DNA of 64,000 bases, taken from contig CALEDJ010000034.1 of the NCBI GenBank assembly GCA_937951485.1, positions 62,001 through 126,000 of the forward strand. The letters are read 5' to 3'. The translations under genes and the position numbers were made by a program. The notes under the pieces were generated by a model that saw nothing but the letters and a program-made list of their open reading frames with translations, had not been told where the DNA came from and searched no databases. Numbering within the stretch: the stretch's first letter is position 1; each line of letters begins with the position of its first letter. Of this stretch, positions 44,727 through 53,900 are shown piece after piece. The DNA comes from an uncultured bacterium. Lineage in GTDB: Bacteria > Hydrogenedentota > Hydrogenedentia > Hydrogenedentales > CAILVY01.

Positions 44727-45983
44727 CTACCGGTTTTCCGCGAAAGACTCATACAGGGCGCACAGGTTTTCGGTCGAAATCCCCGCCTGCACGTTGTGGA
44801 TTGTGTTGAAGACGAATCCTCCGCCGGGACTGAAAATGCGGATTCGTTCTTTCACTTCGCGCCGCACATCATCGGGCGTACCGAAGGGCAGGGTGTTCTG
44901 CGTGTCAACGCCGCCGCCCCAGAATACCAATCGGTCGCCATAGATGTCCTTGAGTTCCTGGGGCGCCATTCCCGCCGCCGAACACTGCACGGGATTGAGG
45001 ATATCGAATCCGGCTTCAATGAAATCCTCAATAAACATGCGCACCGAACCGCACGAATGAATGAAGGATTTCCACAAGGTATTTTCGTGAATCCAGTCGT
45101 TGATGCGCCGGTGGAACGGTCGGTAGAGATCGCGGTATGCCTGCGGGGAGATGAACGGGCCGTGTTGGGTGCCGAAGTCGGTGCCCGTAACAAAAACGGC
45201 GGACGGCGCCTCGCCGACCACTTCGTGTATTTTTGTCCAGTTCTTTATGGCGATATCGCACTGCCGGTCGAACACCTCATACACATAATCCCGGCGGGAC
45301 GTGGTGCTCATGTACCACTCGGCAATATCGCGAATGCCCTTCGGATGCTTGATCCAAGGCACGGGCACCAAGGCGATATCGCCGAAAGCGGCCCCCCCGA
45401 AATTGGCCAGAATGGCCCGGTCGGTGGCGCGCAGGCGCTCGGCTTCGCTCCGAAAATACTCCAAATCGGCTTCCGAAATCGGCCCGAATTCCTGCAGATT
45501 GTCCTCGACATTGAGGGATGCGTCATCCACCGGGTCCTGCCGGACAATCGTATCGAAATAAAAGCCCCCTTTCGGCATGCGTCCGCTGGGCGGGGCGGTC
45601 TTGTCGCCCTCCGGATACATCAGAATGTCGCCATTGGGTTCCGGGTCGGTGTTGAAGCCTTCCGGCACAAGCACGGGGGTCCCGTCGAACAGCGTCCACT
45701 CGCGCCAGTTTTCGTTTCGGAACCCGAACAACGTTCGCGGTCCACCCAGTCCAACGACGTCCACGCCAAGCACATCCATCAGATCCGGAGCGATTTCCCC
45801 GAGCATCTGATAGGGTTCCACCACTTTGACCGGCACGCCCGGCGGGTCAAGATGGAGCGCCTGGCGCAGTTTGTATACCGAACTGACATGCATTCCGGTC
45901 ACCGCACTTGCGCCGAGATCGAGCGGCACACGGTCCGGTTGTTGATGATTGAGTGCGCATTCCACACGTTCTCTGGAAGTCAT
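44727..45983 (-). CDS. Uroporphyrinogen decarboxylase-family protein (UroD/MtaA-like)
   Basis: Start 45983 (MTSRERVECALNHQQPDRVP) has GGAAGGA upstream; the longer frame to 46070 does not. At 418 residues it is longer than true HemE and lacks heme-gene neighbours. The N-terminal motif, the FVTGTDFGTQHGPFISPQAY segment and FIHSCGSVRMFIEDFIEAGF with His and Cys are typical of the UroD-like family, which also includes corrinoid methyltransferases (MtaA, MtbA, CmuA types). The His/Cys could bind zinc as in those enzymes. Lying between an MFS sugar transporter and a hydrolase, it most likely has a catabolic or demethylating role, not heme synthesis. Confidence 0.85.
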   Translation of the reverse strand: MTSRERVECALNHQQPDRVPLDLGASAVTGMHVSSVYKLRQALHLDPPGVPVKVVEPYQMLGEIAPDLMDVLGVDVVGLGGPRTLFGFRNENWREWTLFDGTPVLVPEGFNTDPEPNGDILMYPEGDKTAPPSGRMPKGGFYFDTIVRQDPVDDASLNVEDNLQEFGPISEADLEYFRSEAERLRATDRAILANFGGAAFGDIALVPVPWIKHPKGIRDIAEWYMSTTSRRDYVYEVFDRQCDIAIKNWTKIHEVVGEAPSAVFVTGTDFGTQHGPFISPQAYRDLYRPFHRRINDWIHENTLWKSFIHSCGSVRMFIEDFIEAGFDILNPVQCSAAGMAPQELKDIYGDRLVFWGGGVDTQNTLPFGTPDDVRREVKERIRIFSPGGGFVFNTIHNVQAGISTENLCALYESFAENR

Positions 45984-45984
45984 A

Positions 45985-47352
45985 TCATTTTCCTTCCATT
46001 TGGACGCCCCATGTTCGTTCGATTTGTTCGAGGGTTTTCCCCTTGGTCTCAGGCACGAACAGCGCCACAAAAATCAGAGAAATCAAACACATTGCCGCAT
46101 ACACGAAAAAGGATTTCCCCGCAAGATGCGCCAGCATGCGCGGAAAGGTCTGTGATACGACAAAACACGCGATCCACAGACATATCGTGGCCGCGGACAT
46201 GGCCGTGCCGCGCACCCGGGTGGGGAAAATTTCCGACAGAACCACCCACACCACCGGTCCCATCGCCACCGCGAACGATGCGACATATGCCAGCGTGAAC
46301 AGGAGCACCCAGGGTCCTTCAAAACTCCCTGTGATGAAAGCCCCGCCCAGAAGGATCAACGACACCCCCATGCCCGCCGAGGCGATCAGCAACAGCGGTT
46401 TGCGCCCCAATCGGTCAACGACCGCAATGGCCACGATAGTGAACGCGAGATTCACCGCGCCCACGATAACCGTCTGAGCGATGGCAGCAGTGGCGCCCAG
46501 CCCGGCGGACTTGAATATCTCGGGCGCATAGTAGAGCACGACATTGATGCCCGTGACCTGTTGCAGGACCGCGAGAACAACCCCTATCAGCAGGGCCATC
46601 CGGAGACCGGGGCGCAGCAATTGCCCCACGCCCCGTTCTTCACTCATGATCGCCTCGGTGATCTCCGCCAGTTGCTTGCCGGCCAGTTCGGGACCGCTGA
46701 CGCGCGCAAGGACATGGCCGGCTTCTTCGATGCGACCGCGCTTGACCAGCCATCGGGGGCTTTCAGGCACGAACAAAAGGAATCCGAAGAACAACGCCGC
46801 AGGCAGCGTTTCGCTGCCGAACATCCAACGCCAACCATAAGCGACATTCCAGGTCTGCGTATCCATCCTGTCGCCGATATAGGCAATCATGGCATTTACA
46901 AAATAGACGACCAGCATCCCCGAAATGATGGCGAACTGGTTGATGGATACCAGCCGCCCGCGCACGCCTGCGGGCGCAATCTCGGCGATATACAATGGCG
47001 ACAGCATGCTGGCCGCGCCAATGCCGAAACCGCCCAGCATGCGGGCGACCACGAATTCCGTCAGGTTTCGCGGAATGGCCGACCCGATGGCCGACACAGT
47101 GAACAAAACGCTGGTGGCGATGAGCACTTTCTTGCGCCCGAACAGGTCGCTGAGCGCTCCGGCAAACGCAGCCCCGAAAATACACCCTACGAGGGCGCTG
47201 GAGACCGCCCAGCCCTGGAGGTCTTCATTCAGTTGAAAACGTTCTGTTAGAAAACCGATGGCGCCGGATATGACCGCCGTATCGTATCCGAAGAGCAGCC
47301 CGCCCAGTGCGGCCACGCACGCCAGCCTCCATACGTAACGCGCGCTGTCCAT
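45985..47352 (-). CDS. Sugar-porter-type MFS transporter
   Basis: Start 47352 (MDSARYVWRLACVAALGGLL) has GGAG 11 bases upstream; upstream in-frame starts add a non-homologous tail. The 455-residue protein has 12 predicted helices and the sugar porter signatures: GGLLFGYDTAVISGAI, DLFGRKKVL, R-G-R after IAPAGV, VPESPRWLVKRGR, the QQVTGINVVLYYAPEIF segment, DRLGRKPLLL and VPETKGKTLEQIE. It likely imports a hexose or pentose by proton symport in the inner membrane. First gene of the operon; it ends one base from the UroD-like start. Confidence 0.95.
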   Translation of the reverse strand: MDSARYVWRLACVAALGGLLFGYDTAVISGAIGFLTERFQLNEDLQGWAVSSALVGCIFGAAFAGALSDLFGRKKVLIATSVLFTVSAIGSAIPRNLTEFVVARMLGGFGIGAASMLSPLYIAEIAPAGVRGRLVSINQFAIISGMLVVYFVNAMIAYIGDRMDTQTWNVAYGWRWMFGSETLPAALFFGFLLFVPESPRWLVKRGRIEEAGHVLARVSGPELAGKQLAEITEAIMSEERGVGQLLRPGLRMALLIGVVLAVLQQVTGINVVLYYAPEIFKSAGLGATAAIAQTVIVGAVNLAFTIVAIAVVDRLGRKPLLLIASAGMGVSLILLGGAFITGSFEGPWVLLFTLAYVASFAVAMGPVVWVVLSEIFPTRVRGTAMSAATICLWIACFVVSQTFPRMLAHLAGKSFFVYAAMCLISLIFVALFVPETKGKTLEQIERTWGVQMEGK

Positions 47353-47515
47353 CTGTACATTTTCTCCGTTCCTTTCCCCTGACATGGCAACCAAGTCTTC
47401 TCCCCCGCTGTCCGTTGTCCCATTTCGTGCATGAACGCGGCCGTTGCGGCCCATTATAACCGCATTTGCGTTCCGATTGGTGTCATTTCGCTCTGTCGGA
47501 TATGATTGCACGATA

Positions 47516-48454
47516 ATGATGAGAATAGGAGTCCGGGAGATTATGTGTGGAGCCGGTGTGCTGGTTTTGATTACGGCGCTTTTCTTCGGGAGTAACGCCG
47601 CGCCAGGCCCTTCTCCCGGCGATGATCGCGCCAATGTGCCCATCACCACGCGGGAGGATGCGTGGTTGTTGCATCTCCCGCCGGACCATGAAGGGCCGGT
47701 GACTGTTCGCCATGTGGACGCGCCGCTTGCCGTGACACTGTTGGGAAGCGGCGCGGCGCTGCCGGTGCAGTATGAAAACGAAACCGCAACCATCAATACA
47801 GATGGAATCCCCCGGTCGGACGCACAAGCGGTGATTGTCCTGCAATGGAAGCCCAGCCTTTGGGAAAAGCATATCGCCCGATTTGAAGAAGACGACCGCA
47901 CGCATCCGCCCGCCGCCGGCGGCATCGTCTTTTACGGCAGTTCCAGCATTGTGTTGTGGGACCTCGCGGCGGCGTTCCCGGATTTGCCGGTGGTCAACCG
48001 GGGATTCGGCGGGTGCGACTATTGGGACCTCCATCGGCACGCGCGCCGTGTCATCGCGCCGCATCGCCCGGCCAAGGTGGTGCTCTATGCCGGGGACAAC
48101 GACATCGCCCGCGGAAAAAGCCCGGCCCGCGTGATGGCGGATTTCATGGCACTGGTACGCTGCATCCGCGATGATGCACCCGACGCCGAGATTATCGTCA
48201 TCGGCATCAAACCAAGCATCGCACGGTGGGACCGCTATCCCGTCATGCGTGAAGTGAACGACCGCATGGCCGCCTTCGCCGCGCAGGAAAAGGACATCCA
48301 CTTTGTCGATCTGTCGGACTGTATTCTGGGTGAGGACGGCAAGCCCCGCCCCGAAGCATTCGTCAAGGATGGCCTGCACCTCAGTGAGAGTGCCTACCAA
48401 TGCTGGTCGGACCGCATCCGATCGCTGCTGCTGGAAAGAGATAAGAAAGAATAA
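47516..48454 (+). CDS. Secreted SGNH/GDSL-type hydrolase
   Basis: A 312-residue protein. The start is uncertain: ATG 47516, 47519 or 47543 all precede the signal peptide (GAGVLVLITALFFGSNA). Catalytic blocks of SGNH hydrolases are visible: VFYGSSSIVLWDL (block I), NRGFGGC (block II Gly), VLYAGDNDI (block III G-x-N-D) and DGLHLSESAY (block V Asp and His). About 130 residues precede block I and look like a separate beta domain. Such enzymes deacylate polysaccharides or lipids outside the cytoplasm. Transcribed divergently from the sugar transporter operon, so the two may be co-regulated. Confidence 0.88.
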   Translation: MMRIGVREIMCGAGVLVLITALFFGSNAAPGPSPGDDRANVPITTREDAWLLHLPPDHEGPVTVRHVDAPLAVTLLGSGAALPVQYENETATINTDGIPRSDAQAVIVLQWKPSLWEKHIARFEEDDRTHPPAAGGIVFYGSSSIVLWDLAAAFPDLPVVNRGFGGCDYWDLHRHARRVIAPHRPAKVVLYAGDNDIARGKSPARVMADFMALVRCIRDDAPDAEIIVIGIKPSIARWDRYPVMREVNDRMAAFAAQEKDIHFVDLSDCILGEDGKPRPEAFVKDGLHLSESAYQCWSDRIRSLLLERDKKE

Positions 48455-48486
48455 GGCATGAACGCCCTTTCCAAGGCGTTCATGCC
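48455..48486. terminator. Bidirectional hairpin between SGNH gene and pseudopilin copy 4
   Basis: GGCATGAACGCC (48455-48466) and GGCGTTCATGCC (48475-48486) form a perfect 12-base-pair stem directly after the SGNH stop. On the minus strand it is followed by TTATTCTTTCTTATC, which fits an intrinsic terminator for the convergent pseudopilin gene. Confidence 0.7.
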
Positions 48487-48596
48487 GCTTGCACGGGAAA
48501 CACTCCTGCGTTGCCTGCACCCTGCGTGTGTGCGGAACTCTCTTGACTTTCTTGTGCCCGATGGTGTCGGGCGCTACGCATCGGTGGCGCAACGGA

Positions 48597-49604
48597 TCAT
48601 GTCATGAAGCCTGCCAGAATGCCGAAGATGTTCGCGATTAGACCGTTGACGAATTGGTCGCCTTGTTCGGAATAGCGCTGGAACTCGACATGACCATCCA
48701 TGAACAGCACATTCGATCCACCCGGCACATGGTTGAAGGCCGATGTCGCCGTTGCAACCTGATCCAGCATAATCGGCAACGTGCTCTGCGCCTGTGCGCT
48801 GGCCGCAGGATTGTTGATGTCGGTGATCAGAAAACGTTCGATGCCTTCACGAAGACGATACACCGTGTTGCTCCCGCCATTGCCTGCGCCCTGATTGGCA
48901 TAGGAGGTCTGCGAAAGATCGACGTCACTGTCCATCACCCGGGCAAGCGCCGGTGGATTCGGGGTCAGGACATACGGGACCGCTGTCGCCATCATCCGCT
49001 CGACCAGCGCCACCGCCTGCATCGGGCCGTTCGCCGGAATCGGCGGCGGCGGCGGATAACCGACCATCGTCATCATCTGAACGATTACCGTGGTCGGCGC
49101 CGTCAAGGAAGCATCCCACCGGTCCAGGACCCAACCCACATACAGGTAACTGATGTCAACAAGGCTCGCACACGCCGCCTGGGGATGCAGTTTTGTATAT
49201 CCATAGCAAATATTGCCGTTGGGATCCCGAATCAGTTGCTGATATGTACCCGCCTCCGCATCAGAGGGACAAACGACAATATTCGGGTCCGTCAAATACT
49301 CCGGATACAACGCGAAGGTATTCGGGCCGATATCGAATACGATGACCGAGGGGTCGACGGTCCAGTCTTGCCTGTAATATGGGAAACCGCCCACCTGTAT
49401 CGTGGGAAACTTCTCCCCCTTGGACTCGTTCGCATACATTTTGAATACGAGGCCCCATTGCTTCAGATTGTTCTGACAACTGGAGCGGCGCGCCGCTTCG
49501 CGGGCGCGAGCCAGCGCCGGCAAAAGGATGGCCGCCAGGATGCCGATGATGGCGATCACCACCAGCAACTCGATCAGGGTGAAACCATACTGCTTTTTTT
49601 TCAT
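48597..49604 (-). CDS. Type II pseudopilin-like protein with H-x9-DG ending (DUF1559-like), copy 4
   Basis: A 335-residue protein, the longest of the four copies. It starts [19 protein letters not shown], with the prepilin cleavage site after the Gly of YG and Glu at +5. The helix region [18 protein letters not shown] equals copies 1 and 2. The ending keeps [19 protein letters not shown] and [13 protein letters not shown], then HVEFQRYSE. The middle has a Pro-rich loop ([13 protein letters not shown]). It is encoded on the minus strand 28 kb from the others, so the family is dispersed rather than one array. Confidence 0.92.
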   Translation of the reverse strand: MKKKQYGFTLIELLVVIAIIGILAAILLPALARAREAARRSSCQNNLKQWGLVFKMYANESKGEKFPTIQVGGFPYYRQDWTVDPSVIVFDIGPNTFALYPEYLTDPNIVVCPSDAEAGTYQQLIRDPNGNICYGYTKLHPQAACASLVDISYLYVGWVLDRWDASLTAPTTVIVQMMTMVGYPPPPPIPANGPMQAVALVERMMATAVPYVLTPNPPALARVMDSDVDLSQTSYANQGAGNGGSNTVYRLREGIERFLITDINNPAASAQAQSTLPIMLDQVATATSAFNHVPGGSNVLFMDGHVEFQRYSEQGDQFVNGLIANIFGILAGFMT

Positions 49605-49807
49605 TGCATCATTCCCTCTCTCTTGTTCTACATGAACATTCAGACCCTTACCCTAATGAAGGAGGGCACTCCCCCCCCTTCCCGAGGATACACTACACCG
49701 AATCCATGTTATTGTCAAGATGGACTGGCGCGTCCTTTCCGTAAATCCTTTTGCACCAACCGATCTTGACACCAGTCCGATCCTTTCGCTATCATTCCCT
49801 TTGCCGA

Positions 49808-49883
49808 TGCCGGATAGCCTAATTGGTAGGGCACCTGACTCTGGATCAGGCTTGTCTAGGTTCGAGTCCTAGTCCGGCAGCCA
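49808..49883 (+). tRNA. tRNA-Gln (CTG anticodon)
   Basis: Acceptor arms TGCCGGA (49808-49814) and TCCGGCA (49873-49879) pair. The anticodon arm CCTGA-CTCTGGA-TCAGG gives anticodon CTG, which reads CAG. The T arm has GGTTCGAGTCC, and CCA is encoded at 49881-49883. Confidence 0.95.
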
Positions 49884-49930
49884 TTGGACATGCGATTGAA
49901 CGCCGTAATGGCGCTATCATTCTTCCGGCG

Positions 49931-50004
49931 GCCCCTTCATCTAGTGGTCAGGATGCGGGATTCTCAGTCCCGTCACAGGGGTTCGACTCCCCTAGGGGCT
50001 GCCA
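49931..50004 (+). tRNA. tRNA-Glu (CTC anticodon)
   Basis: Acceptor arms GGCCCCT (49931-49937) and AGGGGCT (49994-50000) pair. The anticodon arm CGGGA-TTCTCAG-TCCCG gives CTC, which reads GAG. The T arm has GGTTCGACTCC, and CCA is encoded at 50002-50004. It lies 47 bases after tRNA-Gln and is probably co-transcribed with it. Confidence 0.95.
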
Positions 50005-50252
50005 TTGGCATTTTCGCCTGATTCGCGGTTGCCGCGGATTCCTTCCAGGAACTCAGCCGCGGATTCGCAGGAACGCTCTTCGGCGGAATCTGATACCTTG
50101 CGTTCGGCTTTGCCGTTCGGGTCTTTGCCGCAGCATTTCTCGAATGCCGTGACACCCTGGCTGCAGGGGCTGAACGTGCCGCGTGGCAACCGCTTCTTTG
50201 AAGCCTTTGCCCGTTTGATCGGCAAGCCTTTCTTTGGAGTGCGCCGATTCAT
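49992..50252 (-). CDS. Possible small basic/acidic protein, unsupported by homology
   Basis: An 86-codon minus-strand frame starting at ATG 50252, inside an inverted repeat, and ending within the tRNA-Glu 3' end. Codon choice is like that of neighbouring genes. The product is Lys/Arg-rich at the start (MNRRTPKKGLPIKRAKASKK) and Glu-rich at the end, with four Cys and little hydrophobic content. No ribosome binding site is clear, and a plus-strand frame covers the same bases. I cannot exclude chance. Confidence 0.25.
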   Translation of the reverse strand: MNRRTPKKGLPIKRAKASKKRLPRGTFSPCSQGVTAFEKCCGKDPNGKAERKVSDSAEERSCESAAEFLEGIRGNRESGENANGSP

Positions 50253-50323
50253 CGGCGTTTTGACTCACTGCACGTCAGCGCATCCGAATATCCAGCCAAA
50301 GCGCCGATGAATCGGCGCACTCC
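50236..50323. repeat. Inverted-repeat element with 22-bp perfect arms
   Basis: GGAGTGCGCCGATTCATCGG plus CG (50236-50257) is the exact complement of the arm at 50302-50323. Each arm also contains the internal palindrome CGCCGATTCATCGGCG. The 44-base centre shows no frame. The element resembles a small MITE or structured repeat. Confidence 0.65.
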
Positions 50324-50604
50324 ATATCATGCGGCTGTCATGTGGGTTGCGCATCACAGGCCGGGGCAGAAACCGTTCTCCGTTCCGTCCACGGGGCAAT
50401 AGTGACAGCCGCCGGAATTGTAGAACTGGATAAGGCGAAGCAGTTCGGTCAATTCATTCTGGTTATACGGGGGATGTGGAAAAACAAAGCATTCCCCGAG
50501 GCACGCCACTTCGCCAAAAATGTTGCAGGACTTGTAAGGTTTTTCAATGCCTCACAGGTATTTTCTTGTTAAACTCGTTGCCTGTTTTGGCCGATTCGTT
50601 CTTG

Positions 50605-50680
50605 TTGTGGCCGGTCTCCTGACCGAGCCACAAGAGTCCGGCTTGTCGTGCTTGTGGCTCGATCTGGAAACCGGCCACAG
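50605..50680. repeat. Two inverted copies of the 29-bp palindromic repeat
   Basis: The first copy is 50605-50633 (TTGTGGCCGGTCTCCTGACC...). The second, in reverse orientation and with several changes, is 50652-50680 (...GGAAACCGGCCACA). Together they form a BIME-like unit. A CAGGCTTTGGCCTG palindrome follows at 50708-50721. Confidence 0.6.
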
Positions 50681-50748
50681 CGGGAGAGGGTGCGCAGTGC
50701 TGGAGTACAGGCTTTGGCCTGAGAAATTTTTATAGACCTTCGGTCGGG

Positions 50749-50901
50749 GTAACCGTTCACGGGGTTGCCCCCAAAAAACTTGGGGGTTTTCGGAATTGCA
50801 ACGGGAGAACGGCGCGAAAATGCGGCAAAATGCGACGACTTGTGAGCCGAAAAGTGCGGTTTTCCGAATGTTTTCGCATTCCGGACCCCGTGAACGGTTA
50901 C
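50749..50901. repeat. MITE-like element with 17-bp terminal inverted repeats
   Basis: GTAACCGTTCACGGGGT (50749-50765) and its exact complement (50885-50901) enclose 119 bases. Inside are a hairpin CCCCCAAAAAACTTGGGGG (50767-50785) followed by four Ts, and further complementary blocks (CGGAAT with ATTCCGG; GCGAAAATGCG with TTTTCGCATT). No frame of note. Between tRNA-Glu and the minus-strand FtsX gene the whole stretch 50005-50987 is made of such repeats and holds no convincing gene. Confidence 0.6.
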
Positions 50902-50987
50902 AGTTGGATTGCCTGGCTGACTGTTTTCGGCACAGAACGCCTCAACGCCATGGTATCACGGAAACGATCCCTTCGGAACACTGGGCG

Positions 50988-53900
50988 TTACTCGGTGCGC
51001 AGCGCAGCGGCCGGTGCGCGGGGAAGCGCGCCGGTGACTGCGGCGGCGACGAGCGTGACCTGTGCGGCGAAAAGCGCAATCAGCAACAAGGCGAGGGTGG
51101 AAAAATCAACGATGGTTCTGGATGCGATTACCAGCGGGAAAATGGCGGCGGCGGCCGCCGCGGCGCCAAGCAGGATTCCGATGCCAACCAGCAGGCTGTT
51201 CTCGACGAAGTGGAGGCGGCGCAACAGATTCCGTTCATAGCCGACGGCGTGCAGCAGCGCCGTTTCCGCGCGGCGCTCGAAAAGGTTTCTCAAGACAACC
51301 ACGGCCGCGCCGCCCGCCCCCAGGGCAAGTCCCATGCCGCCCAGGACGAGGAAAAGCGCAAGATAGGCGCGTTCGACGGCGTAGAAGGATTCGAGGCGTT
51401 CGAGGGTCGGCGCGGCGTCCATCCCCAGGCGTTCATGATCGCGGTTGAGACGGTCGGCGAGCGCCCGCGCCTGGACCATGGGCGCATCAACAAGAAAGGC
51501 GCGGTATCCGGATTCGCTGGGAAACATGCGTGTGAACGCCTGTTCTGAAACGAGAATGGCGCCCTGAAAAACAGACAGCCGCAGGGGAAGGCGTCCGACC
51601 AGTTTCAGCACGAACTCCCGGCCCGATTCGCCGGCATATGCCAGTTCATCGCCGGTAATGGGGCCCGTCTTCATGCCCAGGCCCCAAAGCGCCGTATCTA
51701 TATCGCCGACCACCGCAGGCACGCGGTCGGCGGAGGGATTCGCTTCCAGAAGCGCCCAGAACGCATCCGCCTCTTCCGGAGGACAAAAGGCCCGCAAGGC
51801 CGCCATCGCCACAGGGTCCACGCCGATGATGCGCGGGGCTTGCGCGCGATTGAGGTTCAGGCAACCTGCGTCGTCGCCATCGCGCACGCGAAGGGGGACG
51901 ACGCTGAAATCCGGCGATTGAAACAGGCGATCATTGTCGCGGGTCACGGGGAGTGCGGTTTCCGCGTAAACGGCGAAACCGCCTGTGCCGGAATCGCGCC
52001 GGTCCGCATGCAGCGCCAGATTCTCGCGCATGGCGGACACGGACAGCACGAGGAAGCAACCCGCCGCGCTTGTGGCCGCAATGCCGAGGCTTCTGCCGCG
52101 CCGCCGCGCGAGATTGGTCAGGATCAGTTTCCATCGCCGGGGCCGCTTGAAGGATTTGCGGCGCGCCAGATACCCCAGGAACGCCGCGTAGTACCCCAGC
52201 CCCGACAGCAGAAAAAACGCGCCCACGACAAAGAAAAGCCCCAGTACATTGTCCCCTTGGACAAACCCGGCGGCGGCGACCAGCAATGCCAGCGCCAACG
52301 CCGTCGTGGCGGCAATCAGCAGGCCGGCGCGTCTTCGCGGCGATACCCCGGCATCAAGCGCCGAGAAATCCATGCTGATCAGTGTGCGCGCCGTATGGCG
52401 CGTGCCGCGCCACGCAGCGGCCAGGACAACGGCGAACACGCAGATGAAGGCGGCCGTGCCGCCGAGCAGGAGGGTCGCGGGCCGCACATGTAACGTAACC
52501 GGCGTGCCCGCCAGCGCGGCGGGCCAACGCCATGCCAGCCCCAGCAACAGGAGATGAGCATAGGTCACGCCGGCCAGGACACCCGGGATCAGGCCGAGCA
52601 GGGCGGTGGGCAACGCTTCGAGCAAAAAGAGCGCGCGAATCCGGGCGAGCGGATAGCCCAGCGCCTTCAGCAGTCCCATTTCGGCGGCGCGCTGTTGCAG
52701 CCCATAGACAAAGAGCAGTCCCAGAAGGATTAGCGACGACGCGATGAGAAAGAAACTCAGTCCCAGGAACAGGCCGCCGAAATTCATGGCCTTGTCAACG
52801 CCGGCGAGCGCCTGCGCGCGCACGGGACTGAACACCAGCCCCAGCGCTTCCGATTTTACTTCGGCGCGCAACCGTGCGCGCAGTGTCGCCGCGTCCCCGG
52901 CTTCGGACGGAAAACGCAATCCCGTGACGGAGCCGAAGCGGGTGCCCCAGAGCGCGCGTCCGGTTTCATAAGTGGTCATCAGTTTCGGGGTCTGGCCGTA
53001 CGCGTTCCAATAGGCTTCATTGGCGACATCGGTCAGGCGTTCCTCATCGAGCGGCATGCCGATGTCCCAATCCCGGCAGGTGTCAACGTCGCTGAGGCCG
53101 GGAAAAAGCGGCGCGAGGTCGCGTTCAATCGCCATATCTTCCATGGACAGCACGCGATGGACAGTAAATGCATGTGTTTTTTCCACAAAAACGTTGGACG
53201 GCAACAGATGCCAGTAGTCAACGGTCAGTTGGTCGCCCGGCCCGGCCTCCAACGTCTCGGCCAGCCATTGATTGATCACCGCCGTGCCTTCGGGGGTGTC
53301 CAGCGGAACGGGGCCGGCCGTTACGAAAGAATAGGGGGTGGAACGATCCCCTTTCTTGATGCCATTGACCAGATAGGTCAGGGTAGGGATTGCGGCCGGC
53401 AGTTGTCGCGCAGCGCGCACGATTTCTTCGTCGAGGTAGATGCGCGACGACGCGATTTGTACGAGTCCCGACTCATACGTCTTGAAATGGATGCCGATAT
53501 CTTCGAGATTCCACACACGCTTTAGCGCCTGGGAGAATAGATGGGGATTCCGCACCGTTTCCGGGGCATCCGAAGCGGCTGAACCCGCAATCAGCAGGTT
53601 CGCCAGGGCGTCCAGTTCCATCGCCTCCTGAAGCCAGGTGCGGTCAACAAAGACATTGCAGGGGGGGGCCTGATTGGCGGCGAGGCTGAAGCGCCCGAGT
53701 TGTGCGTCGGAAAGCACAGAGATCACGGTCACCCGCAACACCACCGTGTATTGATCCGTTCTTTGGCTCATGGGGGCGTCCAGCGGCATCCAGTGGTACT
53801 TTTCGAGGCGCAAGATGAGATCATCACCGGGGGCGATGCCCAGCACCTCGGCGGTGGTGTGGTTTATGGCGGCTTCCTGAATGCCCGGCACCCGCGGCGG

